38,645 nt of DNA from Faecalibacterium gallinarum (GCF_022180365.1 NZ_BQKV01000080.1:1-38645); one strand, 5' to 3'; positions 14,621-22,956 are shown, numbered from the stretch's first letter. Translations and numbers: made by a program. The notes: generated from the sequence alone by a model not told the origin.

Positions 14621-15419
14621 ATCTTCGTCCTCTCTGCGGTTTTGGATTCTTCAGCAAGTCGGATTTTTCCGCAATCTTTTTCAGCCACTTCCGTTCTTCT
14701 ACTGACAGCTTCCTAAAATTCAGCTTGAGCCGTTTGCAGATAAACGCCAAGTACGCTTGTTCCGTGTCGCTGTCCTGGCTGACGATTTCACCAGCAGTTT
14801 CCAGCATTTCTTTTAGCGGGTTATCCTCTGGGACGCTGAAAAAATCGTCCTTGTGTGTTTCCCGCAGAGCAAGGGCAATCCCGTTTATGTCCCGTTGTAT
14901 CACATAGCGGCAAAACTCGTCCTCATCAATATGGGCGGTGATAAGCTGTCTTAACTGCGTATCACTCATGCCAGGATTATGCTTTTTTATAACAGTTGCG
15001 CTCATCGTGTCCACTATGGCGTTTGCACCCTGCGCCTGTTTCAGTGCCGTTCCGTTCACATAGATTTCAAGGTCAGCCATCAGCCGGGGGAAATCCGGGT
15101 GCGCCGCCAGCTCACACAGCAGGGTATTGTCTATCCTCCCGCTTTTCAGCAGGTCAATCATTTCATCACTCAAACGCAGGTCTGCAAGATCGGCGTTTGG
15201 GTGATTTTTCATTTCAGACAGCCCCAGCAGATAATCAGCGGTCACACCGTAAAACTTCGCCAGCCGGATAAGGGCATAGTGGCTGATGTCCTTGAAGTCT
15301 TCCGTTTCGTAACTGCCCAGCGCAGACTTGGAAAGCCCGGTCTGCTCCGCAAGCTGCCCCAGCGTCAAGCCACGCTCCACACGTAGGTCTTTTAATCGCT
15401 CTTGTATGGATAAAGACAT
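14619..15419 (-). CDS. XRE-family (HTH_3) transcriptional regulator
   Basis: Protein of 266 residues. The N-terminal helix-turn-helix (residues ~5-65) reads IQERLKDLRVERGLTLGQLAEQTGLSKSALGSYE and continues to YGVTADYLLGLSE, a typical Cro/CI-type domain. The rest is a helical region of about 200 residues with no recognised ligand domain. The ATG at 15419 has GGAGG 6 nt upstream; a GTG two codons earlier overlaps that site. It probably controls transposon genes. A perfect 14-bp inverted repeat at 15453-15489 just upstream is a candidate operator. Confidence 0.85.
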   Translation of the reverse strand: MSLSIQERLKDLRVERGLTLGQLAEQTGLSKSALGSYETEDFKDISHYALIRLAKFYGVTADYLLGLSEMKNHPNADLADLRLSDEMIDLLKSGRIDNTLLCELAAHPDFPRLMADLEIYVNGTALKQAQGANAIVDTMSATVIKKHNPGMSDTQLRQLITAHIDEDEFCRYVIQRDINGIALALRETHKDDFFSVPEDNPLKEMLETAGEIVSQDSDTEQAYLAFICKRLKLNFRKLSVEERKWLKKIAEKSDLLKNPKPQRGRR

Positions 15420-15452
15420 ATTCACCCTCCTTGCTAGCTCAACGAAAGAGAA

Positions 15453-15489
15453 GCCGTTATGCTATGTACTATGCTCATAGCATAACGGC
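15453..15489. repeat. 14-bp perfect inverted repeat upstream of the XRE gene
   Basis: GCCGTTATGCTATG (15453-15466) and its exact reverse complement (15476-15489) are separated by 9 nt that contain a further CTATG. It lies between the 87-residue gene and the XRE start, without a T run on the minus strand, so an operator or RNA switch is more likely than a terminator. Confidence 0.6.
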
Positions 15490-15497
15490 ATAGGCAT

Positions 15498-15761
15498 TTA
15501 CAGTTTTATTTTACCATTTGCTACATCTTCACGAAATTTATCAACAAGCTTCGCTGTCAGCTTGGATTTACCGTAGTGTTCAAGTACAAAAGTACGATAA
15601 CTTTTTCCATCTACAAGCACATCACTTTTTCTGGTCAACAACCAATTTCCGTTACCTCCTCCCTGTTCTCTAATATTCCAGTCTTTCCCATATCTTTTAT
15701 AGATTTCATCTTTTTTACCTTGAACAGACATTGATTCGCTTGGAATATAAACAATTTGCAT
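15498..15761 (-). CDS. small protein of unknown function (87 residues)
   Basis: Not recognised. The protein starts MQIVYIPSESMSVQGKKDEIYKRY, is rich in Lys/Gly and ends REDVANGKIKL. It has no membrane segment, signal peptide or cysteine. AAAGGAGGAGC precedes the ATG by a normal distance, so it is probably expressed. It lies upstream of the XRE gene on the same strand, separated by the 14-bp inverted repeat, and is AT-richer than the mobilization genes. The pairing of a small basic protein with an XRE regulator might suggest an addiction pair, but nothing in the sequence establishes that. Confidence 0.6.
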   Translation of the reverse strand: MQIVYIPSESMSVQGKKDEIYKRYGKDWNIREQGGGNGNWLLTRKSDVLVDGKSYRTFVLEHYGKSKLTAKLVDKFREDVANGKIKL

Positions 15762-15806
15762 AATAGCTCCTCCTTTATTTTGTGCAAGAAGACCAGAAAC
15801 CTGAAT

Positions 15807-15834
15807 TTGTCTTTTATCTTTTTTTGATTATATC
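15807..15834 (+). promoter_or_regulatory. possible promoter of the mobilization genes
   Basis: TTGTCT (15807-15812) and TATATC (15829-15834) are 16 nt apart, 155 nt upstream of the Cys-rich VLP gene and divergent from the 87-residue gene. Confidence 0.4.
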
Positions 15835-15989
15835 ACAAATCCGAGAGCGTGGAAATAGGGAGTTTTTCAGGCTGATTTCCTACCTCTTGGATATACGGCA
15901 CAGGCGGTCAAAAAGGTGTAGACTTGGGATAGTTCATCGATGGACAAGCACCTTGGAAACAGAACACGCCAAAGAAAACGGAGGGACGC

Positions 15990-16403
15990 ATGAGCAAAAG
16001 ACCCTATCAACACCTGCCGCCGCTGGAACACAGGCCGGACGGCTCCCCCTACCGCATAACCCCGCCCCAGAAGAGACGAGCCAGCGGCCTGATACGCCGG
16101 GAGTGCTGCAACTGCGAGGACGGAAACTGCCTTGCGCTGGACGATGGCGACACCTGCGCCTGTCCGCAGATGATTTCGTTCTCCGTCTGCTGCAAGTGGT
16201 TCCGCTGGGCGGTCTTGCCGCTGGACAGGACGCTGGAAGCGGAGATTTACCGGGACAGGGACTTGAAACGCTGTGCGGAGTGCGGCGGTGTGTTCGTCCC
16301 GAAGTCCAACCGGGGCAAATACTGCCCGGACTGCGCCGCCAGAGTTCACAGGCGGCAGAAAACAGAAAGTGAACGGAAAAGGAGGTCTGCTGTGGACAGT
16401 TAA
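15990..16403 (+). CDS. cysteine-rich VLP-domain protein
   Basis: Protein of 137 residues matching the Cys_rich_VLP family found in mobile elements of gut Firmicutes. Cysteine clusters are RECCNCEDGNCLALDDGDTCACPQ and, near the C-terminus, CAECGGVFVPKSNRGKYCPDCAA, which looks like a CxxC...CxxC zinc ribbon. The function is unknown; the basic, zinc-ribbon-like tail suggests DNA binding. GGAGGG lies 6 nt upstream of the ATG. It heads a plus-strand run (VLP, repA_N, mobV, small gene, recombinase). Confidence 0.85.
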   Translation: MSKRPYQHLPPLEHRPDGSPYRITPPQKRRASGLIRRECCNCEDGNCLALDDGDTCACPQMISFSVCCKWFRWAVLPLDRTLEAEIYRDRDLKRCAECGGVFVPKSNRGKYCPDCAARVHRRQKTESERKRRSAVDS

Positions 16404-16514
16404 GAGCGGGAAAAGCCTTGATTTGCAAGGCTCCGCAAGCCCTCAACCGGGGCGGCTGGTATCATTTATCATTCGCCCCGGAAAACGGGCCTCTAACCGT
16501 CCACAAAACACGCT

Positions 16515-16910
16515 ATGACAAACACGATTTATATTCACCAGCCGGAAAAGGCGTTCAGTTTCACCCGGCTCCCCAATTTCCTTTTTGAAGCACCCACATT
16601 CCAGCCCTTGAGCAACGAAGCGAAGGTGCTGTATGCCTTTGTCCTGCGCCGGGCGGAGTTGTCCCGGAAGAACGGCTGGGCGGACGAGTACGGGCGGGTC
16701 TACCTGTACTACCCCATCTGCGAGGTGGTCGCTTTGCTCCGCTGCGGGCGGCAGAAAGCGGTCAACACCCTGCGGGAGTTGCAGTATGCGGGGCTGGTGG
16801 AAATCCAGAAACAGGGCTGTGGAAAACCCAACCGCATTTACCCGAAATCCTATGAAGCGGTTCCAAACACCGACTTCAAGAAATCCGGTTATGGTACGCC
16901 GGAGGGCTGA
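16515..16910 (+). CDS. replication initiator A, N-terminal-domain protein (RepA_N)
   Basis: Protein of 131 residues corresponding to the RepA_N domain: FTRLPNFLFEAPTFQPLSNEAKVLYAFVLRRAELS, then YLYYPICEVVALLRCGRQKAVNTLRELQYAGLVEIQ, a winged-helix DNA-binding fold. Full plasmid RepA proteins are more than twice this long; only the DNA-binding part is here, ending in TPEG and a stop. Short versions are common in mobilizable transposons and may aid replication of the excised circle or act as regulators. No good ribosome site precedes the ATG. Confidence 0.8.
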   Translation: MTNTIYIHQPEKAFSFTRLPNFLFEAPTFQPLSNEAKVLYAFVLRRAELSRKNGWADEYGRVYLYYPICEVVALLRCGRQKAVNTLRELQYAGLVEIQKQGCGKPNRIYPKSYEAVPNTDFKKSGYGTPEG

Positions 16911-17083
16911 AAACCGTACTTGGCGAGTACGAAAATCAATCCTCTTGAAGTACGGAAATCTGACGGTATATAGAAATACAGAGATTAAAACCATCTATTT
17001 ACATTCATTCCATTCCAATCCTATCAGAGATATTTTCGGCGGGAAAACCCGCCGGAAAGGAATGGAATGGGGAAAGGAGTTCA

Positions 17084-18028
17084 ATGGCACAACACGCAAT
17101 TTTGCGATTTGAGAAGCACAAGGGCCACCCGGCGGGGCCGCTGGAAGCCCACCATGAACGGAAAAAGGAGCAGTACGCCAGCAACCCGGACATTGACACC
17201 AGCCGGAGCAAGTACAATTTCCACATCGTCAAGCCGGATGGCCGCTACTACCATTTCATTCAGAGCCGCATCGAGCAGGCCAGATGCCGCACCCGCAAGG
17301 ACAGCACTCGGTTTGTGGACACGCTGATTACCGCCAGCCCGGAGTTTTTCAAGGGCAAGTCCCCAAAGGAGATAGCGGCCTACTTCCAGAGGGCGGCGGA
17401 CTTCCTCATTGACCGGGTGGGCCGGGAGAACATCGTTTCGGCTATGGTACACATGGATGAAAAAACGCCCCATCTGCACTTGGTCTTTGTGCCGCTGACA
17501 AAGGACAACCGCCTGTGCGCCAAAGAAATTATCGGCAACCGGGCCAATCTGACGAAGTGGCAGGACGATTTTCACGCCTGTATGGTGGAGCAGTACCCCG
17601 ACCTGGAGCGTGGGGAAAGCGCCAGCAAGACGGGCCGGAAGCATATCCCCACCCGGCTGTTCAAACAGGCGGTCAACCTCTCCAAACAGGCGAGGGCCAT
17701 TGAAGCGGTTCTCTCCGGCATTACCCCGCTGAACGCCGGAAAGAAGAAAGAGGAAGCCCTCTCCATGCTGAAAAAGTGGTTTCCGCAGATGGAGAACTTC
17801 TCCGGGCAACTGAAAAAATACAAGGTCACAATCAATGACTTGTTAGCGGAAAATGAAAAGCTGGAAGTCAGGGCAAAGGCCAGCGAAAAAGGCAAGATGA
17901 ATGACACGATGGAACGGGCGAAGTTAAAAAGCGAACTGGACGATATGCGGCGGCTGGTTGACCGTATCCCGCCGGAGATTTTAGCGGAACTGAAACGGCA
18001 ACAGCGGCAGCATGGAAAGGAAAGGTGA
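17084..18028 (+). CDS. MobV-family relaxase (Mob/Pre, TnpZ-like)
   Basis: Relaxase of 314 residues. The Mob_Pre domain starts AQHAILRFEKHKGHPAGPLEAHHERKK and includes motif III at residues 123-132 (HMDEKTPHLH), the metal-binding histidine cluster of MobV enzymes. The C-terminal third is charged and coiled (KVTINDLLAENEKLEVRAKASEKGK). It nicks oriT and leads one strand into a recipient using the conjugation pore of a helper element. AAAGGAG is just upstream of the ATG. The matching oriT is at 12403-12433. It is shorter than plasmid Mob proteins (around 400-500 residues). Confidence 0.92.
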   Translation: MAQHAILRFEKHKGHPAGPLEAHHERKKEQYASNPDIDTSRSKYNFHIVKPDGRYYHFIQSRIEQARCRTRKDSTRFVDTLITASPEFFKGKSPKEIAAYFQRAADFLIDRVGRENIVSAMVHMDEKTPHLHLVFVPLTKDNRLCAKEIIGNRANLTKWQDDFHACMVEQYPDLERGESASKTGRKHIPTRLFKQAVNLSKQARAIEAVLSGITPLNAGKKKEEALSMLKKWFPQMENFSGQLKKYKVTINDLLAENEKLEVRAKASEKGKMNDTMERAKLKSELDDMRRLVDRIPPEILAELKRQQRQHGKER

Positions 18029-18224
18029 TCTTATAAGTAATATCAGATACAAAAAGGAAATCGAAATCGTGACTTTTCAGGGAAAGGAAATCACACTGGA
18101 AAATCTCTCCCCGGTGTTCACGCCGGAACAGGAAGCAGCCAAACGCCGGGAACTGGAACAGCAGCTTTATGAGGTGTTCCGCAAGTACGCCGACAAGCGG
18201 GAGAGTGAGGAAGCCGGGACATAA
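18012..18224 (+). CDS. small charged protein downstream of the relaxase
   Basis: Protein of 70 residues, unrecognised: MERKGDLISNIRYKKEIEI, a short beta-like EIVTFQGKEITLENLSPVF, then a charged helix EQEAAKRRELEQQLYEVFRKYADKR. The start overlaps the relaxase end by 17 bp, and no better start with a ribosome site was found, so translation is probably coupled. Its place between relaxase and recombinase recalls the small accessory genes of Tn4451-type elements, but similarity to TnpV or TnpW was not seen. Confidence 0.6.
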   Translation: MERKGDLISNIRYKKEIEIVTFQGKEITLENLSPVFTPEQEAAKRRELEQQLYEVFRKYADKRESEEAGT

Positions 18225-18242
18225 GGTTTTCCAAACCCATCA

Positions 18243-18271
18243 TTGATTTGCGGGGCTGCTGGCGGTATAAT
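18243..18271 (+). promoter_or_regulatory. promoter of the serine recombinase gene
   Basis: TTGATT (18243-18248) and TATAAT (18266-18271) are 17 nt apart. An inverted repeat GCTGCTG (18255-18261) with CAGCAGC (18280-18286) brackets the -10 box, a possible operator. Confidence 0.75.
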
Positions 18272-18318
18272 AGAACTGTCAGCAGCTCCGTTTCTTTTTT
18301 AAGAAAAGGAGCGACAAT

Positions 18319-19830
18319 ATGAACAATCGGATAGACGCAATCTATGCAAGACAATCGGTAGACAAAAAGGACAGCATTTCCATTGAAAGCCAGATTGAAT
18401 TTTGCAAATACGAGTTGAAAGGCGGTAACTGCAAGGAATACACAGACAAAGGGTACAGCGGCAAGAACACAGACCGTCCGAAGTTTCAAGAACTGGTGCG
18501 GGACATCAAGCGGGGCTTGATTGCAAAGGTCGTGGTTTACAAGCTCGACCGTATCAGCCGTTCCATTCTGGACTTTGCCAACATGATGGAGCTGTTCCAG
18601 CAGTACAATGTGGAGTTTGTGTCCTCTACGGAAAAGTTTGATACCTCCACGCCGATGGGACGGGCCATGCTGAATATCTGTATCGTGTTCGCCCAGCTTG
18701 AACGGGAAACGATACAGAAGCGGGTAACGGACGCTTACTACTCCCGCAGTCAGCGGGGCTTTAAGATGGGCGGGAAAGCCCCTTACGGCTTCCATACGGA
18801 GCCTATCAAGATGGACGGTATCAACACAAAGAAGCTGGTGGTAAACCCGGAGGAAGCGGCCAATATCCGGCTGATGTTTGAGATGTACGCCCAGCCCACA
18901 ACTTCCTACGGGGACATTACCCGGTACTTTGCCGAACAGGGGATTTTGTTCCATGGCAAAGAGCTGATACGCCCCACGCTGGCGCAGATGTTACGCAATC
19001 CTGTCTATGTGCAGGCAGACCTTGATGTGTACGAATTTTTCAAAAGTCAAGGTACAGTCATTGTCAATGACGTTGCCGATTTTACGGGCATGAACGGCTG
19101 CTATCTGTATCAAGGGCGAGATGTAAAGGCCAGCAAGAAAAACGACTTAAAAGACCAAATGCTGGTACTGGCTCCCCATGAGGGTATCGTCCCCTCCGAC
19201 ACCTGGCTGACCTGCCGCAAGAAGCTGATGAACAACATGAAAATCCAGTCTGCCCGGAAAGCCACCCACACATGGCTGGCAGGAAAAATCAAGTGCGGGA
19301 ATTGCGGGTATGCTCTTATGAGTATCTACAATCCCTCCGGCAAACAGTATCTCCGCTGCACGAAACGGCTGGACAATAAAAGCTGTCCTGGCTGTGGGAA
19401 AATCATCACTTCGGAACTGGAAGCGGTTGTTTATCAGCAGATGGTAAAGAAGCTGGCAAGCTACAAGACGCTGACAGGAAAAAAGAAAGCGGCAAAGGCA
19501 AACCCGAAAATCACCGCCCTGCAAGTGGAACTTGCCCATGTAGACAGCGAGATTGAAAAGCTGGTGGACAGTCTGACGGGGGCAAACAATGTCCTGTTCT
19601 CCTATGTGAATGTGAAGATAGCGGAACTGGACGGGCGCAAGCAGGAACTTCTGGCAAGGATAGCGGAGTTGACTGTGGAGGCCATCAGCCCGGAACAGGT
19701 CAGCCAGATTTCCGGCTACCTCGATACCTGGGAGAATGTATCTTTTGATGACAAGCGGCGTGTGGTGGATTTGATGATCACCACCATAGCCGCCACAAGC
19801 GACAGCTTGAACATCACATGGAAAATCTGA
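18319..19830 (+). CDS. large serine recombinase (TnpX-like)
   Basis: Recombinase of 503 residues. The N-terminal resolvase domain has the nucleophile Ser13 in IYARQSVDKKDS and the catalytic stretch YKLDRISRS. A Recombinase domain follows (YYSRSQRGFKMGGKAPYGF), then a zinc ribbon with CGNCGYA and CPGCG, and a coiled C-terminus. It should excise and insert the element through a double-strand exchange at a 2-bp core. GGAGC lies 8 nt before the ATG. It sits 33 bp inside the right terminal repeat, as expected for an element's own recombinase. Confidence 0.95.
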   Translation: MNNRIDAIYARQSVDKKDSISIESQIEFCKYELKGGNCKEYTDKGYSGKNTDRPKFQELVRDIKRGLIAKVVVYKLDRISRSILDFANMMELFQQYNVEFVSSTEKFDTSTPMGRAMLNICIVFAQLERETIQKRVTDAYYSRSQRGFKMGGKAPYGFHTEPIKMDGINTKKLVVNPEEAANIRLMFEMYAQPTTSYGDITRYFAEQGILFHGKELIRPTLAQMLRNPVYVQADLDVYEFFKSQGTVIVNDVADFTGMNGCYLYQGRDVKASKKNDLKDQMLVLAPHEGIVPSDTWLTCRKKLMNNMKIQSARKATHTWLAGKIKCGNCGYALMSIYNPSGKQYLRCTKRLDNKSCPGCGKIITSELEAVVYQQMVKKLASYKTLTGKKKAAKANPKITALQVELAHVDSEIEKLVDSLTGANNVLFSYVNVKIAELDGRKQELLARIAELTVEAISPEQVSQISGYLDTWENVSFDDKRRVVDLMITTIAATSDSLNITWKI

Positions 19831-19863
19831 CTGGCGGCACCCCTCCCGTCAGATACCTACCCT

Positions 19864-19883
19864 GTGTAGTCCCTTGTAAACTG
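19864..19883 (-). repeat. right terminal inverted repeat of the transposon
   Basis: GTGTAGTCCCTTGTAAACTG is the inverted partner of 12270-12289, with one mismatch. Confidence 0.85.
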
Positions 19884-19919
19884 TACTTTAGTATAACAAA
19901 GACAACCGCAAAAGGGGAG

Positions 19920-20663
19920 ATGAAAATCGTGATCCGCGTTTTGATGGTGGAGGATGACCCGGTCATCCGGGAGACCACCCGCCGCTTTTTGGAGACACAG
20001 ACCGATTTCCAGGTGGTCTGCGCCGCCACGGGGGAGGACGCTCTGGCACGGGTGGGGGAGAAATTCGATGTGATCCTGCTGGACATCCTTCTGCCGGACA
20101 TCAACGGAGTGGACCTCTGCCAGCGGCTGCGGGGCTGGTTCCACTGCCCGATCATTTTCACCTCCTGCCTGGACGACACCGATACCATCGTCCGCGCCCT
20201 GGATCTGGGGGGCGACGATTTCTTGTCCAAACCTTATGACCATAAAATCCTGCTGGCCCGGATCATGGCCAACGTCCGCCGGGTGAAGATGGATTCCGCC
20301 GAGCCCAGCCTCCAGGGCTACCGCTGCGCGGCCTTTACCCTGGATGCAGACAGCCACAACGTGATTCTGGAGGGCGGTTCCGCCCACCTGGCGGATATGG
20401 AATATCGAATTCTGGCTCTTTTCATCCGCCACCCCCGGGCCTTCTTCACCGCCAACGAGCTGTATAAAAAGATCTGGGGCAAGGACAGCCTGGGGGATGT
20501 GCGCACCGTCCAGGTCCATATCCACAACCTGCGGCGGAAGATCGAGCCCGACCCCTCCCGCCCGGTCTACCTGCGGAATGTCTGGGGCAAAGGCTATATC
20601 TTTGAACCCGAGGGCCGCCGCCCCGAGCCCGCCGCCAAAAACCCAAAATCTCCCCGCTCTTAA
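19920..20663 (+). CDS. OmpR/PhoB-family response regulator
   Basis: Regulator of 247 residues. The receiver domain has acidic residues Asp12-Asp13, phosphoacceptor Asp55 (VILLDILLPDINGVDL) and the LSKPY lysine. The C-terminal winged helix has LFIRHPRAFFTANELYKKIWG and VQVHIHNLRRKIEPD...NVWGKGYIFEP. The ATG at 19920 follows AAAAGGGGAG; the open frame runs back to 19818 inside the transposon end but without a ribosome site. It is divergent from the histidine kinase at 10416-12176, 37 bp beyond the transposon end, so the two were probably neighbours before insertion. Likely targets are the reductase genes at 20902 and 32162. Confidence 0.93.
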   Translation: MKIVIRVLMVEDDPVIRETTRRFLETQTDFQVVCAATGEDALARVGEKFDVILLDILLPDINGVDLCQRLRGWFHCPIIFTSCLDDTDTIVRALDLGGDDFLSKPYDHKILLARIMANVRRVKMDSAEPSLQGYRCAAFTLDADSHNVILEGGSAHLADMEYRILALFIRHPRAFFTANELYKKIWGKDSLGDVRTVQVHIHNLRRKIEPDPSRPVYLRNVWGKGYIFEPEGRRPEPAAKNPKSPRS

Positions 20664-20675
20664 CAGGAATAGCTT

Positions 20676-20728
20676 AACGCCGTACTGCGCGGCCCCTCTG
20701 GGACAAACTGCGCTGTACGGCGTTTTTT
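20676..20728 (+). terminator. terminator of the response regulator gene
   Basis: AACGCCGTAC (20676-20685) pairs with GTACGGCGTT (20715-20724), followed by further T residues. Confidence 0.88.
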
Positions 20729-20748
20729 GCCCTCGGAGGAAAAAGTTT

Positions 20749-20768
20749 AAAACTTAACAAAACTTAAA
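20749..20768 (+). promoter_or_regulatory. tandem 10-bp repeat, probable response-regulator site
   Basis: AAAACTTAAC and AAAACTTAAA follow each other with a 10-bp period, about 20 nt before the AT-rich -10 region TATGATATATTAA (20786-20798). Helical-turn direct repeats near -35 are the usual binding sites of OmpR-type regulators, and the regulator gene ends 85 bp upstream. A similar repeat lies at 32053-32072. Confidence 0.6.
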
Positions 20769-20901
20769 ACATGGCCCCGTGAAAGTATGATATATTAATA
20801 ACAGATGAGGGCGCGGGGCGCTGCGAGGACGGCGTGCTGCGCTGTTTTTGGGCAAAATTTGCCGAAACACCGATCACACAAAAAGAAAGGATCAGACAAG
20901 C

Positions 20902-22956
20902 ATGAAAAAGATTTCTCGTAAAAGCTTTCTCAAGATTGCGGCTGCTGCTGCCATGGGCAGCGTGACCGCCGGCGCTCTGGCTGCCTGCAACTCGGCCAGC
21001 TCCTCTGCGGCCGCATCTTCCAGCGCCAGCTCCGCAGGCTCTCTGGCCGCAGGCGCTACCTATATCCCCGGCACCTATGAGGCCACTGCCGCCGGCATCA
21101 ACGGCGACGTCAAGGTGACCATGACCTTCAGCGACACCGCCATCACGGACGTTGTCCTGGATGTCTCCGGCGAGACCGCTTCCATCGGCGGCGCTGCGGC
21201 CGAGGACCTGAAGAACGCTCTGATGGAGGCCCAGGGTGCCGAGATCGACGTTGTTTCCGGCGCTACCATCACCTCCGAGGGCGTCATCAAGGCTGCCCAG
21301 AAGTGCATCAACCAGGCCAAGGGCATCGCCAACGTCGAGGTCATCCAGCTGCCCACCGGCGACGAGAACGACTGGCTGGGCACTGAGCCCGACATCGACG
21401 AGGAAGCCATCACCGAGACCTGGGACACCGATATCCTGATCGTCGGCGCCGGCAACGGCGGTATGTGCGCTGCCGCCTACGCTGCCCAGAACGGCCTGAA
21501 CTTCCGGATCATCGAGCAGAACAGCGTGGTCCAGGACACCCGTCACTGGTACGGCGCGATTGATACCTCTGCTGCAAAGGCAGCCGGCGCAGAGCCCATG
21601 GACCGGGCCAAGCTGCTGAGCGAGATTTCCCGCTACGCTTCCGGCAAGTGCGACCAGCGCGTTGTCAAGACCTGGATCAACGAGTCTGCCGCCATGCACG
21701 ATTTTGTTTCCGGTATTCTGGAGGGCGAGTACGGCTGGAGCTGTGAGTTCACCTCCGGCGCAGAGGCTGCATGGCCCGCCGAAAATGCAGAGCACAACAC
21801 CGACTACCTCTACCCCGTGCAGGAGCACAACTATATGGCTTCGGAGACTGCTTCCGGCATGCAGCGCAACCAGGCCTTCCAGGATTATATCGAGAAGCGG
21901 GGTTACTCCATCGACTTCAACACCGCTCTGGCTAAGCTGGAGAAGGATGAGAACGGCCGGATCACCGGTGTCATCGCTCAGAGCACTTCTGACGATCACT
22001 TCATCCGGATCAATGCTTCCAAGGGCGTTCTGCTGGCCTGCGGCGGCTACCCCGGCAACCCCTACATGATGGAGCAGCTGGATCCCCTGGGCACCAGCGT
22101 CACCACTGCCTGCTCTTACTCTCCCGCAGACAAGGGCTACGGCATCCGCGCCGCTGTCTGGGCCGGCGCCAACCTGGACAAGGAGTCTGCGCCCATGCTG
22201 TTCGACCGCGGCATTGTGCCTCCGGGACAGGATGCAGGTTATGTTGAGAGCGCCAATGCCTTCGGCGGCAAGGCGTTCCCTGGCCAGATCCGCCAGTACA
22301 ACCCCGGCACCCAGCCTTTCCTGAAGGTCAACCGCAACGGCGAGCGTTTCGCCAACGAGAGCTGCCCCTACAACGACATTGTCTACGCAGCCGCTCACCA
22401 GCCGGGCCGCGTCTATGCACAGATCCATGACGCCAACTGGGAAGAGGATGTGAAGCGTTTCCACACCATCGGCTGCTCGGCTCAGACCCGCAACGGTGGT
22501 GAGGCCTATGTCCTGCCCAAGATGGAGGAGGCCGAGGAGCTGGGCTGCTTCTTCAAGGCCGACACCCTGGAGGAGCTGGCCGACAAGCTGGGCTTCACCG
22601 GCGAGGCCAAGGAGAACTTCCTGGCCACCGTCGAGCGCTACAACGAGCTGTACGATGCCCAGAACGATGAGGACTTCGGCAAGCCCGCATACCGCCTGAG
22701 CGCCATCAAGACCGCTCCCTTCTACGGCTGCTGGCTGGGCGCCTCTCTGCTGACCACCGAGCAGGGCATCGCCATCAACGACAAGTGCCAGGCTCTGGAT
22801 ACCAACAACCAGCCCATGGAGGGCCTGTACATCACCGGCGATATGTCCGGCAGCTTCTTTGCCAACAACTATCCCTGCCTGATGGCAGGTGTGGCTATGG
22901 GCCGTACCATGACCTTCGCCATCAAGGCCATCAAGCAGATGGGCGGCCTGGAGTAA
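20902..22956 (+). CDS. secreted FMN/FAD lipoprotein reductase (fumarate/urocanate reductase-like)
   Basis: Protein of 684 residues. The export signal with SRKSFLK and lipobox LAAC (Cys29) predicts a lipoprotein on the outer face of the membrane. A Ser/Ala linker leads to an FMN_bind domain (residues ~50-140) with SGAT at 119-122, where ApbE-type transferases attach FMN to the Thr. A flavocytochrome-c-like FAD domain follows, with IVGAGNGG at 180-187, and its end reads ITGDMSGSFFANNYPCLMAGVAMGR. Such enzymes take electrons through FMN to reduce fumarate-like or urocanate-like compounds outside the cell. The acceptor is unknown. It lies directly after the response regulator and behind a tandem repeat site. 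Confidence 0.88.
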   Translation: MKKISRKSFLKIAAAAAMGSVTAGALAACNSASSSAAASSSASSAGSLAAGATYIPGTYEATAAGINGDVKVTMTFSDTAITDVVLDVSGETASIGGAAAEDLKNALMEAQGAEIDVVSGATITSEGVIKAAQKCINQAKGIANVEVIQLPTGDENDWLGTEPDIDEEAITETWDTDILIVGAGNGGMCAAAYAAQNGLNFRIIEQNSVVQDTRHWYGAIDTSAAKAAGAEPMDRAKLLSEISRYASGKCDQRVVKTWINESAAMHDFVSGILEGEYGWSCEFTSGAEAAWPAENAEHNTDYLYPVQEHNYMASETASGMQRNQAFQDYIEKRGYSIDFNTALAKLEKDENGRITGVIAQSTSDDHFIRINASKGVLLACGGYPGNPYMMEQLDPLGTSVTTACSYSPADKGYGIRAAVWAGANLDKESAPMLFDRGIVPPGQDAGYVESANAFGGKAFPGQIRQYNPGTQPFLKVNRNGERFANESCPYNDIVYAAAHQPGRVYAQIHDANWEEDVKRFHTIGCSAQTRNGGEAYVLPKMEEAEELGCFFKADTLEELADKLGFTGEAKENFLATVERYNELYDAQNDEDFGKPAYRLSAIKTAPFYGCWLGASLLTTEQGIAINDKCQALDTNNQPMEGLYITGDMSGSFFANNYPCLMAGVAMGRTMTFAIKAIKQMGGLE

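Larger units (their letters stand above)
12270..19883. mobile_element. Tn4451-like mobilizable transposon, about 7.6 kb
   Basis: The element is bounded by CAGTTTACAAGGAACTACAC (12270-12289) and its inverted copy at 19864-19883, with one mismatch in 20. It carries oriT (12403-12433), an MFS efflux gene, an XRE regulator, a small unknown gene, a Cys-rich VLP gene, repA_N, mobV, a small gene, and a large serine recombinase next to the right end. Serine recombinase plus Mob/Pre relaxase plus drug-resistance cargo is the plan of Tn4451/Tn4453. The exact crossover points cannot be fixed from one sequence. It lies between a histidine kinase and a response regulator gene. Confidence 0.85.

Noticed and set aside
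17005-17083. A second oriT directly before the relaxase gene
   Set aside because: No TAGTGTG/TTA core or adjoining hairpin is present there; the only good match is at 12403-12433.
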